Source of the DNA: Notospermus geniculatus
Lineage: Eukaryota; Nemertea; Pilidiophora; Heteronemertea; Lineidae
Length of the DNA stretch: 64,000 bases
Direction of reading: 5' to 3'
Assembly: GCA_002633025.1 (NCBI GenBank)
Contig: NMRB01001722.1
Location: 20,001-84,000, forward strand
Part shown: piece after piece, positions 10,441 to 21,860 of the stretch
Layout: each line of letters begins with the position of its first letter
How positions within the stretch are numbered: position 1 is the first letter of the stretch
The notes under the pieces: model-generated
Databases searched by the model: none
The model's input: only the letters and a program-made list of their open reading frames with translations
What the model was told of the DNA's origin: nothing
Made by a program: the position numbers and the translations under genes

Positions 10441-10560
10441 TTGATAGCCTAGTGATTATCATGTCTGCTTAGCAAGCAGCAGAAAAACACGCTTTTCCGG
10501 GCCTTATGGGATTAACCATCCCTGGCTCATCACGTCTATTGCATGGGGCAGTAGAGGTAG
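10441..10560 (+). repeat. tRNA-derived SINE, 5' part
   Basis: GATAGCCTAGTGATTATCA is a pol III box A-like start. It is followed by a block (gggattaaccatccctggct, then tcatcacgtc and gcatgggg) also found at 45205-45362 (reverse) and in part at 34340-34372, and the head matches 24427-24500. A multi-copy tRNA-like head plus a shared body identifies a SINE family. This copy lacks a clear box B. Confidence 0.65.
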
Positions 10561-11115
10561 ATATTTTCCGTTTTGCGCTTGTCCGTTTCCTTTGTGAAGA
10601 TACGAACACACCAAAAACGCGCGTTGAACGCAGCGGAAAATGCCGCGGTTTCTGCCCACATACAGGGGTCACACCTCCCGCGTGAAACGCTGCGGAAGGC
10701 GCGCATTTTTTGCGTGAAATTCGTCCATAACATCAACACGATGGAGCCAGAAGAGGACATCTGTGATATTTTGGCATTTTATGCCAAATTAATGACCCGG
10801 ACCTCGAGAATCAAAAGTTCCAACATATCATGCTCGGGTCGCTCAGGAGAGAGTTCACTTGGGGAAGATCTCTTTGCTTTCGCTTTCGGCATGGTCCTGC
10901 AGTTAAAATGGCTGAACCACTGTGCAGATAACCGCACCCTCTTCACCTCGTATGCTGACTGAGCATCCCAGTGAGAAAAACCGCCGTTTTCGGTGTGACC
11001 CTTTTATTAAAAATCCATTGAATATTATTTTCACGGCGGTTAACGCCGTCGTTTTTCGTTGTCGCGGCCCGCGGCGCGGTTTTGGTGTGAACGGGCCTTG
11101 AGTGAGTGGTAGAAA
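10561..11115. other. GC-rich stretch, no gene recognised
   Basis: A frame of up to 129 aa (10573-10962, plus) resembles no family I know. The sequence is GC-rich with several CGTTT/GCGCG words. It separates two parts of a SINE-like repeat that lie together at 24.42-24.57 kb, so it may be inserted DNA. Confidence 0.35.
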
Positions 11116-11119
11116 AAGT

Positions 11120-11245
11120 AATTAAGACCGCCACCACCTCACAAGGTGGCGGTCTTCATTGGTTTCACTGGATTTCTCTCTCTCGATCTCTCTCTCGATC
11201 TCTCCGTCCAATCTGTGGTTTCGGCAGGATAACTCAAAAAATACG
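11120..11245 (+). repeat. Hairpin-bearing dispersed repeat
   Basis: AAGACCGCCACC...GGTGGCGGTCTT forms a strong hairpin at 11126-11157, and the following cattggttt is shared with 24505-24600. At 24.5 kb this unit directly follows the tRNA-like SINE head, so it is probably part of the same repeat. Confidence 0.6.
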
Positions 11246-11344
11246 CCACGTATCGCGATGAAACTTTCAGGAGTTGTGGATAGGCATGTTACACGGAAAC
11301 CTATTGATTTTGGGGGTCATCCGCCAACAATGAACTGTTTAATT

Positions 11345-12201
11345 AGATGACGTCTGTTGTTCTAACGCATTTTACCTTTGCCCATGACGTCAACAACCCA
11401 TGACGTCGGGCCTAAGAACGCAGCGTCACCACGACGTCGAGCATGACGCTGCAGCGTCACTCGCCGCAGCGGGGTTTTCGCTGACGTCATCTCATCTCGT
11501 AGTCCGAACACTGCCTCCTGTTGCTCATTTGCAGAACCGACGGCCGCAACAAGAGTCAGATGAAGCCTATCGCGGGGGGTCTATTTTGATTGGTCCGTCC
11601 ATCGCCAGGTCGTGTTTTGAATACATTTAGTGCACGGCAATCGTATCACTTGACAACGCTGCTCTCAGGCATATTTACTTGCTGTTTTAACCAGCTACAC
11701 TCGCAATCACGCTCTCTGTTCACTCTTAGCCAGACAAACATTAAGAAATCCCCAATTTGTTATCAAAATCACGAAAAATATTCCTCTCGAAAAGCCGAAT
11801 CGGCGAATGCACAGCATCGCCATCTTTACAGTTTGAGGTCACGTGATACGGGAACCACCAATCCGTGATCTGATCATGCTGATGACGTAGAACCAAAATC
11901 TGGACGCCATGTTCCCGGAACGCCGCGACGCGGCCAACCTGCGAAGCAATCTGACGTCAAAAGTGGAACGCTGCTGTGATATGGTTATGTAAATAATTTT
12001 TCGAGAATGACTAAAAATGGGCTGTGCTTTGCGACTAAGGCGCGTTTGAGGCTGGAACGCATGGGGAACGATGAAGACGGTAAAGACTGAAGTTTGAGAC
12101 GTGGAATTGAGTAAGCAGAGCGTGAAATTATTATTTGCGGGCCTAATTTAGGTTTGGTGTATACGTCACACAACGCCGCCGCCTGGTTACCCAGCCTCGT
12201 C
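11345..12201. promoter_or_regulatory. Cluster of CRE-like TGACGT sites
   Basis: TGACGT or TGACGTCA words recur near 11348, 11382, 11400, 11482, 11882 and 11952 in a GC-rich stretch with no convincing gene. CREB/ATF factors bind TGACGTCA. Use as a promoter is inferred from the clustering only. Confidence 0.3.
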
Positions 12202-12543
12202 NNNNNNNNNNNNNNNNNNNNNNNNNNNNNNNNNNNNNNNNNNNNNNNNNNNNNNNNNNNNNNNNNNNNNNNNNNNNNNNNNNNNNNNNNNNNNNNNNNN
12301 NNNNNNNNNNNNNNNNNNNNNNNNNNNNNNNNNNNNNNNNNNNNNNNNNNNNNNNNNNNNNNNNNNNNNNNNNNNNNNNNNNNNNNNNNNNNNNNNNNNN
12401 NNNNNNNNNNNNNNNNNNNNNNNNNNNNNNNNNNNNNNNNNNNNNNNNNNNNNNNNNNNNNNNNNNNNNNNNNNNNNNNNNNNNNNNNNNNNNNNNNNNN
12501 NNNNNNNNNNNNNNNNNNNNNNNNNNNNNNNNNNNNNNNNNNN
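12202..12543. other. Assembly gap (N run)
   Basis: 342 unresolved bases. The right edge is a C-rich tandem repeat, suggesting that a longer minisatellite array was not assembled. Confidence 0.98.
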
Positions 12544-12660
12544 TACCCCATCCTGCACCCCCTTCCCTTCCCCGTCCTGCACCCCCTTCCCTTCCCAATC
12601 CTGCACCCCCTCCCCTCACATCACCTCTCCTGCCCTGCCCTGCCCTCTTCCCGCTTCCTC
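12544..12660. repeat. C-rich minisatellite beside gap
   Basis: Units of about 24 bp containing 'cctgcacccccttccc' repeat three to four times directly after the N run, then decay into ccctgccctg. Confidence 0.85.
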
Positions 12661-13251
12661 CAGAAAAGACCATACTTGGTCAGTGGAGAAGGGAGGTGCT
12701 GGACCCTGCAGTAGATAGCCCCACCCACCCGGCCACCCCTATGCAGCTGAACGGACCAGATGCTGTTGAATGCATGCACTCCTCGTATATGTCAATGGGT
12801 AAGGAATACGTGTAGTCATTTGTCTGCCCTCCATTGCCTACCCTGCATGTGTCCTTCACCAGAAAGACATTCCAGGAAGATGGCCGGACCCCTAGAACCT
12901 GACTGCTGTGCCACAGAGTTATACCCCTCCTTGCCCTTTCTTCATTCAATTTCCACTTTCTGATGTAGGGACCATCAAATTTGCTGTCAAGCAAATTTCA
13001 CAGTTCTAGTTTTATTGTTGGTACTACACATAAACTTAGGGAACGGACAAGCGCGAAGCGCAAAGCGGAGAAGTATGAATCTAGCTTAAAGTGGTCCTGA
13101 ACCGGCGAACAAAAGTTGGCGCCCGATCATTTTCACCGCTCACGAAAATAGAACTTCCGATTTCCGCCCCCGGCTTCTGAGCATGCGCAGTACGCTACCT
13201 TAACTGAGTTTGTCAACACTGACACGGTCGTGCAAACCGCAGCAGGCAGGA

Positions 13252-13398
13252 TGCCGAAGCGAAAAGTGAAACAAGGGAAAGGGCGGCCAGAAAATGTAGC
13301 AAATGCCGGCCAACGGCTGTGGATTTGTCCAGAGACGTTATCGAAGTGGCTCATAATAAAGAAAGAACTCGACGCAAGGGCCCAACGCGCCGCGTAGC
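13252..13398 (+). CDS. Small ORF, basic N-terminus (hypothetical)
   Basis: A 48-codon frame begins MPKRKVKQGKGRPE and ends at a TAG. The start is rich in Lys/Arg and resembles a nuclear localisation signal. I recognise no family. It lies inside the TTAA element, so it could be the remnant first exon of a mobile-element protein or chance. Confidence 0.2.
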
Positions 13399-13707
13399 GG
13401 CCAACAGCGAAGCTAGCCAAAGACTTGTCACGGGTCAGTCAATAGAAATGGACTCATAGGAGATATGCACCTAATGTTCAGATGGAATATACCGGGCGGT
13501 TGGTTCACGTTTTTAGTGCCTGTGAACTTTAGATGGGTACATTAGGTAGCAATATATTCACGGATTTGCCGGGGACTTGCTCTGTGGATGTTGTCAAACG
13601 TGATTTTGGTACGATTTTTCTGAGTTGTGACGTCATTTCTAATTATCATAGATATGTTGAGTAGCTGGAATATATTATACAACATTTATTCAGCAGGCAA
13701 CAGCGAT

Positions 13708-13935
13708 ATGGCCCGATGGCGCCGGTAGAGCGTGCGGCTATGAATCAGGGGCGAAGGTGTAACATCTGTGAGTGTTTCTGTAGCTCAGTGTTCCCCAACA
13801 ATAGACAAGGCCCAGAATGGTTGTTGTTGGGTTAGTTGCCGCTTAATCCGTCAGGAGGGAAACAATAAGAAAAACACAGAAATACGGGGAACACTGATCG
13901 ACGTTACACCGGGTTCGAGCCTTGCGGGGGTTACT
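13708..13935 (+). repeat. tRNA-like unit split by a hairpin insert
   Basis: A box A-like segment (TGGCGCCGGTAGAGCG) near 13718 and a perfect box B-like GGGTTCGAGCC near 13911 are separated by about 180 bases. The intervening DNA has nested inverted repeats: GGTGTAAC/GTTACACC, and within it TCAGTGTTCCCC/GGGGAACACTGA. A run of Ts lies just after (13930-13935) and could end a pol III transcript. It is best read as a tRNA-derived SINE or tRNA relic invaded by a small palindromic element. Confidence 0.45.
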
Positions 13936-14629
13936 TTTTCACGCGTCTGTTTCTCTGTTATATTTTTTTGCTGAACATTTATAAGTCGCAGGAGGAATAT
14001 TTCCCCCAGCCCTTCCATTTTCCTACAAAACTGCATAGCCCTACTTGCTAATAAATACTTATAACCACAGATCCCTGTCAGCTGTCCTGCATTCAGAGAG
14101 ACTATTCACTAGTCTATCGTTGAAGACTACTGGGTTTTAAGACGAACATGACGAATGAGGAGGTTGTTTATATGTATGGCATCATTATCATAATCACTGC
14201 CGGACGGCCAATCTCGCCGCTGCCGGGGAAACGGCATCTAATTCTGGAGCTTCTTCCGAGAAAAGACCAACTTGCCTGGCAAGCCGACCGACATCGTCAT
14301 CAATGGTGTCACTCGTGTCGGATTGAACACTCTTAGGCGTAAAATATGTCCTCTAAAATCCCCGAAATCGAGGAGAAATCGCGACTTGGTGAACCGGTGG
14401 CGTCCATGTTGTTTTGACAATCAGCTGTCAGCTGCTATCAGAACTTGCCCAATCAGTGATCGCGTAGTAAATTTCATTGTAATGACGTCACGTAATGATT
14501 GACAGGCGCTCATTCATCTCGTTTTGTGACGGGCGTAGCGCGGGAAAATGAAAACGAGGCTGTCTCGCTGGTCCGGGCGGTTCAGGACCACTTTAAGGCT
14601 GAAGGGGAGAATGTCGTCCACTCTGCGTC

Positions 14630-14750
14630 CTAACCCTTGCCCGCCCTAGCCCACAACCCTAGATACTCGGCCTCTAAAGATACCCCTGACCCCTAAAGCC
14701 TACTCCTAATCCTTACCCTAACCACTAACCCCTGAAACTTAATACAGGCA
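14630..14750. repeat. Degenerate CCCTAA-like low-complexity tract
   Basis: Loosely repeated ccctaacc/cccctgacc words resemble a decayed telomere-type repeat. The copies are too irregular to assert an interstitial telomere. Confidence 0.35.
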
Positions 14751-14844
14751 GTCTTTACCCAAGATACTTGGTACCCTGCTCCATAGCATCAGACGACATT
14801 TACACCTTTTACGACAGTAAGCTGTGGTGCCTCTTTAATACATT

Positions 14845-14995
14845 ATATCCTTGCAAGCGCATGTAAAAGTCCCCATCCAAGTGAGGAACACGAGTAGCTT
14901 GAGATGGCCTCTTGCGAACTTACCTGGCCCAATAATGCTGTGCCTTCGGCCCTGTCGGAATAATCAAGCTCAGGCGGGTCACATTTCGCATAGGG
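14845..14995 (+). repeat. SINE 3' body fragment
   Basis: The stretch with aagtgaggaacacgagtagc and gagatggcctc, then ggcccaataatgctgtg, matches the reverse complement of about 45065-45205, the body of the complete SINE copy there. Confidence 0.65.
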
Positions 14996-15050
14996 TACCT
15001 GGGGCCATCTATCCATTGTAATAAACACCGCTTGACGTGGGGCTGAGGTA

Positions 15051-15609
15051 CACTCTTAATCAAAAGTAAATGCACAGCTAGTAAACTTAAGTATTTCCCA
15101 AAATCTTTAGTGGATCAACCATTGCTTTTTATGGCAATTACTTAGGGCCTCAAGACACATTTTGAGACCAAAAATATCATGATCTTGCATGAGTTGTATT
15201 TCTGACAAAAGTTTTAAATTTCTATTTAAAAAGTGTGATTTTCAATCGCATATTTTTAAAAACTGAAACCAACGTCATTTTAAAGCTTTCCTGTTTCTGT
15301 ACACGAAGAACTTTTCAAATTTTCAATCGGAGCTTCCATATCGTAATTCTGAAGAACTTATCTCAGTTTCAGTCGAAACTCCGGTCAACAGTCCAAGTCT
15401 TATTTTATAGTCGACCTTTCCTTATTGTCCCAAGACCAAGATCACGAAATAATAAGCCCCATCCATCGTAGGCCAAGTTAGTAAATGGCGTCAATTTCAT
15501 AAGAGGTTACGTAGGGCTCTCCTGCCTTCATTGAAAAGGAGGAATTACCAAAGGTGACAGCGCCAATATTTAAGTTTATCAGGTGTGCATTTACTTTTGA
15601 TTAAGGGTG
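15051..15609. mobile_element. Tc1/mariner-type MITE, short copy
   Basis: The element begins CACTCTTAATCAAAAG and ends with the inverse CTTTTGATTAAGGGTG, with TA on both sides (15049-15050, 15610-15611). Its interior matches the larger element at 55336-56346, of which it is an internal-deletion form. TA TSDs and long TIRs without a transposase fit a Tc1/mariner-type non-autonomous element. Confidence 0.85.
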
Positions 15610-15634
15610 TACGATAGTGCGCATGCCTATCTAG

Positions 15635-15775
15635 GTGGTAATTCGAGGGTGTCGTCCCGTTTCGACTTTTCCCATTTCGCCTCTTCCCAATTCCCCATTT
15701 TTTCCCCCTTCGCCTTATTCCCATATCGCCTTCTTCCCATTTCACCTTTTCCCGTTTCGCCTTACTCCCATTTGT
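15635..15775. repeat. Degenerate 'cccatttcgcctt' tandem repeat
   Basis: Units of about 16-18 bp such as cccatttcgcctcttc, ccatatcgccttcttc and ccgtttcgccttactc follow one another about eight times. The open frames over it reflect the repeat, not a gene. Confidence 0.8.
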
Positions 15776-16129
15776 ATTGTATTGCTGTGTGCAACTTTCA
15801 AGGGTAAGGCTTCTATGGCTACATTCAACTGAAAGTTTCTGCAAAGCTAAATTAAGCTACCGGTATAACGTGTTTATCTGCTGCTCGTGAAATTTTGCTG
15901 CTACGCACTTACAGCGCATGCGCGTACCTACGGTGGCTCGTTAGGAACATAGCGCATTGAAAACTAGGCCAACCCACGATATTCGGTCATATAATGGGTC
16001 CATTCCTCGTTTCAAGTCTACTGCGCCAAAAATCACCCCTAAATCATCAAATAAACTAAAAACATTGCGTTTTACTGGACAGCGATCTACGAAAGGTGAT
16101 AACAGCAATAAATGAAAATTTCATTACGC

Positions 16130-16983
16130 CATTTAATGGTCCATGGACCATGTGCTCACTCGTTTGGACGTACAGTGTAATGACAGAGAGAGGTACATGT
16201 CAGTTATGAGCAATCTGGGTCAAGTCATTCCCAAGTTGGAGGACTTCAATGATTGTTGGGTTATCCCGCCTGGCAGCCATATTGGATGTCCGATCCGGCC
16301 AAAACTTCACATGCACATAAAGGTCATCTAGAGGGAGCCACATAGCACATTTGAGCGCTCTGGGTCAAGTCGTTCCTGAGCTATAGCACATTTGATGATT
16401 TTCAGGTTACGCCACCTGGCGGCCATATTGGAAGTTTAATCAGGCCGAAATTTGACGTGCTTGTAAAGGTCACCTAGAGGGAGGTAAATATCAAGTTCGA
16501 GAACTATGGGTCAAGCCGTTCCTGAGTTATTCCACTTGGTCGATTTTCAGGTTATGCCACCTGGCGGCCATATTGGATGTCCGATCGGGCCGAAACTCGG
16601 TAGTTTTGAAGGTACCCCTCTAATACATGTTTATGCAAGATATGAAGATGCTCGGTGAAATAATGAAGAACTGTGGCAGGTTCGTCACTTTTGTCGAACT
16701 TTGACCTCTGTGACCTTGAAAAGTAGGTCAAATCAAAAACCCGTTATTTATGTTATGTATCCTAATCAGATACACCTATGATAAAAATTTGGAGACGATC
16801 CAGTCATTAGTTCAGGAGTTATTGGTGTCCGAAACTTGGTGTCATAGGTCACCTGACCTAGGGGTATATATGTACCAAGTTTCAGATCAATAGCTCCAGC
16901 AGTTACGAAACGTGCCCTGCTAACGGAAAACGACGGACGACGGACGCCGCAGGACGATAAAAGCTCACGGGTGAGCTAAAAAT
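16130..16983 (+). repeat. Dispersed element with 'GGCGGCCATATTGG' units
   Basis: It shares its whole length with 58400-59433. Inside are about three units of 110-130 bp, each with ggttacgccacctggcggcc, atattgga and a gtcaagtcgttcctgagt block. The end is a palindromic agctcac-gggtgagct followed by As. No coding capacity is seen. Its class is unclear; it is possibly a MITE. Confidence 0.75.
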
Positions 16984-17097
16984 GATAGCAATTTCGTGTG
17001 GCCTCGATGGACGAGTGATTAGCGTGGCGGATCTTCTTTTTCATGGCACCCAGCTTCCACTGCAGTTGGCAGGTACGAATCCCGACAAAGACATTAT

Positions 17098-18045
17098 TAT
17101 GGTTTCCGATCTCAAAATCGGAAACCATATAGTGTTTGGTCGTGGTGTCTGTCTGTGTGTCTGTCTGTCTGTCTGTCTGTCTGTGTATCTGTCTGTCTGT
17201 CTGTCTGTCTGTCTGTTCAGTCTGTCACACCAGTAACTTTGTTCCTGCAAGAGCTACAGACCTGGAAATGTGACCTACCCCCAGGTTTCATGACCTGATC
17301 TACAAGATGGAATGAAAATTTCCAGTCTCCGATACCTGGTTCATGGTGAAATTGACATATCAAAAGTTGAGATTTTGTCTGTCACACTTTTGTTTCTTGA
17401 ATAACTTGTCTCCGCCGCCAGGTAGAGCACTAGCAACAAGTTCGTTCCCTATGTTTATGGCCCTTGGCAAGATACTGGCATCAACAAATTTATTCTCCAG
17501 TGTCAGCATCATAATGATATTGATATATCAAATTTGATATTTTGACATATCGGGAGATCTGTCACAGTAAGTGACTTGAAACTGGTATCACAACATCATT
17601 GCTCATCCACGGATGTTATTGCAACTGAAATTTTCAGTTTGCACCTGCTCGGTCGCATGATATTTGCTGATATCGTGGTGAGATTTGATATTCAAATTTG
17701 ATAACATGACATAAGTCAGAATCTGGTGATGGTAGAGTCCTAAAACCTTCACCTACACCTAGGTTATCAAGGATGAGCTTTCAGATTACGCAATGACCTT
17801 GAAGGTCAGAGGTCAAGGTCAAGGTCAAACAGTTTTAAAGTGCAAATCTACTCAGAATTTCAGGGGAAAACTAATTAGAAGCCTGCATTAACCATCCCCT
17901 ATTTGTTTAATCAAGGATCCCTGTTCCAGTTACGCAATACTTCTCAAGGTCAGAGGTCAAGGTCACAGATAACTAGCTCTAGAGTAGTAAACTTATCATC
18001 GGAAAGCATAGACATCGCTCCGATGTCCTTTTCTTGTTTTTTAGA
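17098..18045. mobile_element. MITE-like element with terminal hairpins
   Basis: It begins with a hairpin (atggtttccgat...atcggaaaccat, 17099-17130) and ends with another (catcggaaagcatagacatc, then gctccgatgtcc, 17998-18032). A (TCTG)n tract fills 17143-17224. The interior has repeated aggtcagaggtcaaggtca blocks near 17805 and 17947. No transposase is present. The boundaries are approximate. Confidence 0.6.
17143..17224. repeat. (TCTG)n microsatellite
   Basis: About 18 nearly perfect tetranucleotide units with a few TGTG/TATC interruptions. Confidence 0.95.
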
Positions 18046-18059
18046 ATTTTTTTCTATTC

Positions 18060-19470
18060 ATTTATTTTTTTTTTGAAAACAATTTATCTTAGTTACAACC
18101 GTTTACTGATTTCAAACACATGATTCTGAACAAATTATTACCCAGGCAGCAGATTTTCACACGTACAAAAGAAGCCGTTTTATATTGCTGCCCCGTGCAA
18201 TTCTGCTGCTCGCTACTTTGGACACCTCATAGGCCCACATTAGGCTATATTTGATAATTTCCTGCTGTACATTCTTGGCACTTCAATATCAATCGCTTCA
18301 GAACTCGAAACAATGGAATCTGTTCAACGGATCACCCCAGCAGCAGTTTTTCAGGACCTAGCCGTTTTTTCTTGCTGCCGTGTGAAATTTTGCTGCTCAT
18401 GCTGCTCATGCATTTGGGACCCTCGTATAGGCTTAGGCCCACCTGAATTGTCTCTGCGACTTGTTTTCATGAGGATACACTTGTCACTTTAGTTATAACC
18501 CTTTACTGATTTCAAACACATGATTCTAAACAAGTTATTACCCAGGCAGCAGATTTTCACGCGTACAAAAGAAGCCGTTTTAAATTGCTGCGCCGTGAAA
18601 TTCTGCCGCTGGCCACTTTGGGACACCTAATAGGCCCACATTAGGCTAATATTTGATAATTTCCTGCTGTACATTCTTGGCACTTCAATATCAATCGCTT
18701 CAGTACTCGAAATAATGGAATTTGTTCAACCAATCACCCCAGCAGTAGTTTTTCACGACCCAGCCGTTTTTTCTTGCTGCGGCGTGAAATTTTGCTGCTC
18801 ATGCATTTGGGACCCTCGTATAGGCCTAGGCCCACCTGAATATGTCTGTGCGACTTGTTTTCATGAGGATACACTTGTCACTTTAGTTACAACCCTTCAC
18901 TGATTTTAAACACGATTCTGAACAAGTTATTACCCAGGCAGCAGATTTTCACGCGTACAAAGGAAGCCGTTTTATATTGCTGCCCCGTGAAATTCTGCTG
19001 CTCGCCACTTTGGGACACCTCATAGGCCCACATTAGGTTAATATTTGATAATTTCCTGCTGTACACATTCTTGGCACTTCAATATCAATCGCTTCAGAAC
19101 TCGAAACAATGGAATCTGTTCAACTGATCACCCCATCAGCAGTTTTTCATGACGTAGCCGTTTTTTCCTGCTGCCGTGTGAAATTTTGCTGCTCATGCAT
19201 TTGGGACCCTCGTATAGGCCTAGGCCCACCTGAATATGTCTGTGCGACTTGTTTTCATGATGATACACTTTTAACTTTAGTTACAACCCTTCACTTATTT
19301 GAAACCCTTATTTCTCACCAAGTTATTACCCAGGCTGCAGATGATTTTATTTTTCTGCCCCGTGAAATTCTGCTGCTCGCCACTTTGGGACACGTCATAG
19401 GCCTATTGTAGGCTAATCTTTTGAAATTTCCTGCTGTAATTGCTGGCCCTTCAATATCAATCGCTTCCGA
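18060..19470 (+). repeat. About 400-bp satellite, direct copies 1-4
   Basis: Units start near 18111, 18512, 18904 and 19297 (period about 392-401 bp, the last partial). Each contains tacccaggcagcagatttt, a gccccgtgaaattctgctgc block, gaaacaatggaatctgttca and aggcccacctgaat. Open frames up to about 100 aa simply follow the satellite. The array continues as further copies at 21310-21860 and inverted copies after 22515. Confidence 0.93.
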
Positions 19471-20480
19471 ACTGGGGTGGAAGAAGTCCTACAGAGGTGG
19501 AGACGTCATGGAGAGAAGACGTTATACATGGTGAAGGTGTCCCGGAGGGGGAGAAGTCCTAGAAGGTGGAAACGTCCTGGAGGGGAGATGTTATTCATGG
19601 TTGGAGATGTACAGGGGAGGCGAGGTCCTACACGGGTGGAGACGTTCTGGATGGGTGACCTCTTGGAGAGGAGAAGTTTTACAGGGATGGAGACGTCCTT
19701 GAGGGTGAGACGTCACACAAGGTGGAGACGTCTTTGAGGGAGGATGTTATACATGGCTGGAGACGTCCTTGAAGTAAAGCGTTATTCATTGGTGGAAATG
19801 TCCTGAAGGGGAGAAGTCCTACAGGGGTGGAGACGTCTTTTAAAGACGGACCTCCTAGAAGGTGGAGAAGTCCTGGAGGGAAGACGCTATACCTGAGCGG
19901 AGATATCGTGAAGGGGAGAAGTCCTAGAAGGTTGAGATGTCCTGGAGGGAAGATGTTATACATGGCTGGAGACCTCATGCAGGGGAAAACGCTATACATG
20001 GGTGGATATGTCCTGGAGGGGAGACGCCCTAGAAGGTGGGTATTTCTGGAGGAAAGACGTTATACTTGGGTGGAGAAGTCGTGGAGGAAAGACGTTACTA
20101 GTATACATGGGTAAAGACGACCTGGAGGGCACACGAGGTGCAGACGTCCTGGAGAGGAGACATTATTCATGGGTGTAGATGTCTTGGAGAGGAGAAGTCC
20201 TACAGGGGCGGAGACGTATTTGAGGGTGAGAAGTCCTAGAAGGTGGAGATGTCCTGGAGGGAAGACGTTATACATGGGTGGAGACGTCTTGGAGGGAAGA
20301 TAATATACGTGGTTGGAGAGGTCATGGAGGGGAGACGTCCTAGAAGGTGGAGACGTCCTGGATAGAAGACGTTATACAGGGGTGGAGACGTCTTGGAGGG
20401 AAGACAATATACATGATTGGAGATGTCCTGGAGTCGAGTCGGTTTACATGGGTGAATACGTCCTGGAGGAAAGATAATGG
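19470..20480 (+). repeat. About 35-bp minisatellite, block 1
   Basis: Units of about 35 bp with core gtggagacgtcctggagg and ending in gaagacgttatacatgg are repeated about 28 times with sequence drift. Both strands stay open for long stretches because the unit lacks stops; I do not read this as coding. It begins abruptly inside the satellite after gcttcagaactggggtgg. Confidence 0.93.
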
Positions 20481-20589
20481 CTTACATGAATAAAGACTAG
20501 CAAATGCTTTACCTTCAGATTTGTACAGCATAGCCTGGTGCATTTGTATTGCAAAATTCAAGTAAAAACATTTACTAGTCTTTATTCAT

Positions 20590-21310
20590 GTGACCCATTA
20601 TACATGGTTGGAGATGTCATGGAGGGGAGACGTCCTAGAAGGTGGAGATGTCCTGGAGGGAAGACGTTATACATGGGTGGAGACGTATTGGAGGGAAGAC
20701 AATATACATGGTTGGAGATGTCATGGAGGGGAGTCGTTCGTTATACATGGGTGGAGACGTCCTGGAGGGAAGATAATATACATGGTTGGAGATGTCATGG
20801 AGGGGAGACGTGCTAGAAGGTAGAGACGTCCTCGAGGTAAGATGTCATGGAGGGGAGACGTCCTAGAAGGTGGAGACATCCTCGAGGTAAGACGTTATAC
20901 ATGGGTGGAGACGTTCTGGAGGGAAGACAATATACGTGGTTGGAGATGTCCTGGAGGGGAAACGTCCTAGAAGGTGAAGACGTCCTGGAGACGTTATACA
21001 TGGGTGGATAGGTCCTGCAGGGAAGACAATACACATGTTGGAGATGTCCTGGAGGGGAAATGTCCTAGAAGGTGGAGACGTCCTGGAACGTTATACATGT
21101 GGAGAAGTCCTGGACGGAGGACAATATACATGGTGGGAGATGTCCTGGAGGGGAGACGTTACACATGGGTGGAGACGTCCTGGAGGAAAGACAATATACA
21201 TGGTTGGAGATGTCCTGGAGTGGAGACGTTATACATGGGTGGAGACGTCCTGGAGGAAAGACAATATACATGGTTGGAGATGTCATGGAGAGGAGGCGTC
21301 CTAGAAGGTG
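20590..21310 (+). repeat. About 35-bp minisatellite, block 2
   Basis: The same unit as block 1, with many tandem pairs of the type atatacatggttggagatgt. It is separated from block 1 by about 110 bases that include an inverted pair around 20484-20590 (ttacatgaataaagactag / ctagtctttattcatgtga). Confidence 0.93.
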
Positions 21311-21860
21311 GGGATTTTCACGGATACCAAGAAGCCATTGTATTTTGCCGCCCTGCGAAATGCTGCTGCTCGCCACTTGAGGACACCTTATAGGCCAATA
21401 ATCGCCTAATTTCCTGTCGGACGTTGTTGACACTTCAAAATCAATAGCTTTACTCGAAACAATGGACTCTGTTCAGCTGATCACCCGAGCAGCAGTTTTT
21501 CACGACCTAGCTGTTTTTTTCTTGCTGCTCCATGAAATTCTGCTGCTCATACATTTGGGACCCTCGTATACAAATGGTATAGGCTTAGGCCCACCTGAAT
21601 ATGTCTGTGCGACTTTTTTTCATGAGGATATACACTTATCACTTTAGTTACAGCCATTCACTGATTTGAAACCTTGTTTCTGAACAAGTTGTTACCCAGG
21701 CAGCAGACTTTCACACGCGTACAAAACAAGCCATTTTTTTGCTGCCCCGTGAAATTCTGCTGCTTGCCACTTTGGGACACCTCATAGGCCCACATTAGGC
21801 TACTCTTTGAAAAATTCCTGTAGTACAATGTTGGCACTTCGACATCAATAGCTTCAGAAC
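21310..21860 (+). repeat. About 400-bp satellite, direct copies 5-6
   Basis: Partial satellite units flank the next minisatellite block. Copy 6 ends at gcttcagaactggggtgg exactly as the copy at 19470 does, so the satellite-to-minisatellite junction itself was duplicated. Confidence 0.9.

Larger units (their letters stand above)
13090..14592. mobile_element. TTAA-flanked TIR element (piggyBac-like)
   Basis: TIR AGTGGTCCTGAACCG at 13090-13104 is perfectly inverted at 14578-14592, and both ends abut TTAA (13086-13089 and 14593-14596). A TTAA TSD is the signature of piggyBac-type (also Kolobok) transposition. No transposase is present, so this is a non-autonomous element of about 1.5 kb. It carries a small frame at 13252-13398 and a tRNA-like unit at about 13708-13935. 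Confidence 0.8.

Noticed and set aside
12143-12673. Frames of 139-188 aa across the N run
   Set aside because: Most residues are unknown because of the gap; the ends are minisatellite.
14640-14750. Interstitial telomere
   Set aside because: The CCCTAA words are too irregular and interspersed with other sequence.
17140-17225. CRISPR-like array
   Set aside because: It is a simple (TCTG)n microsatellite with no spacers, in eukaryotic DNA.
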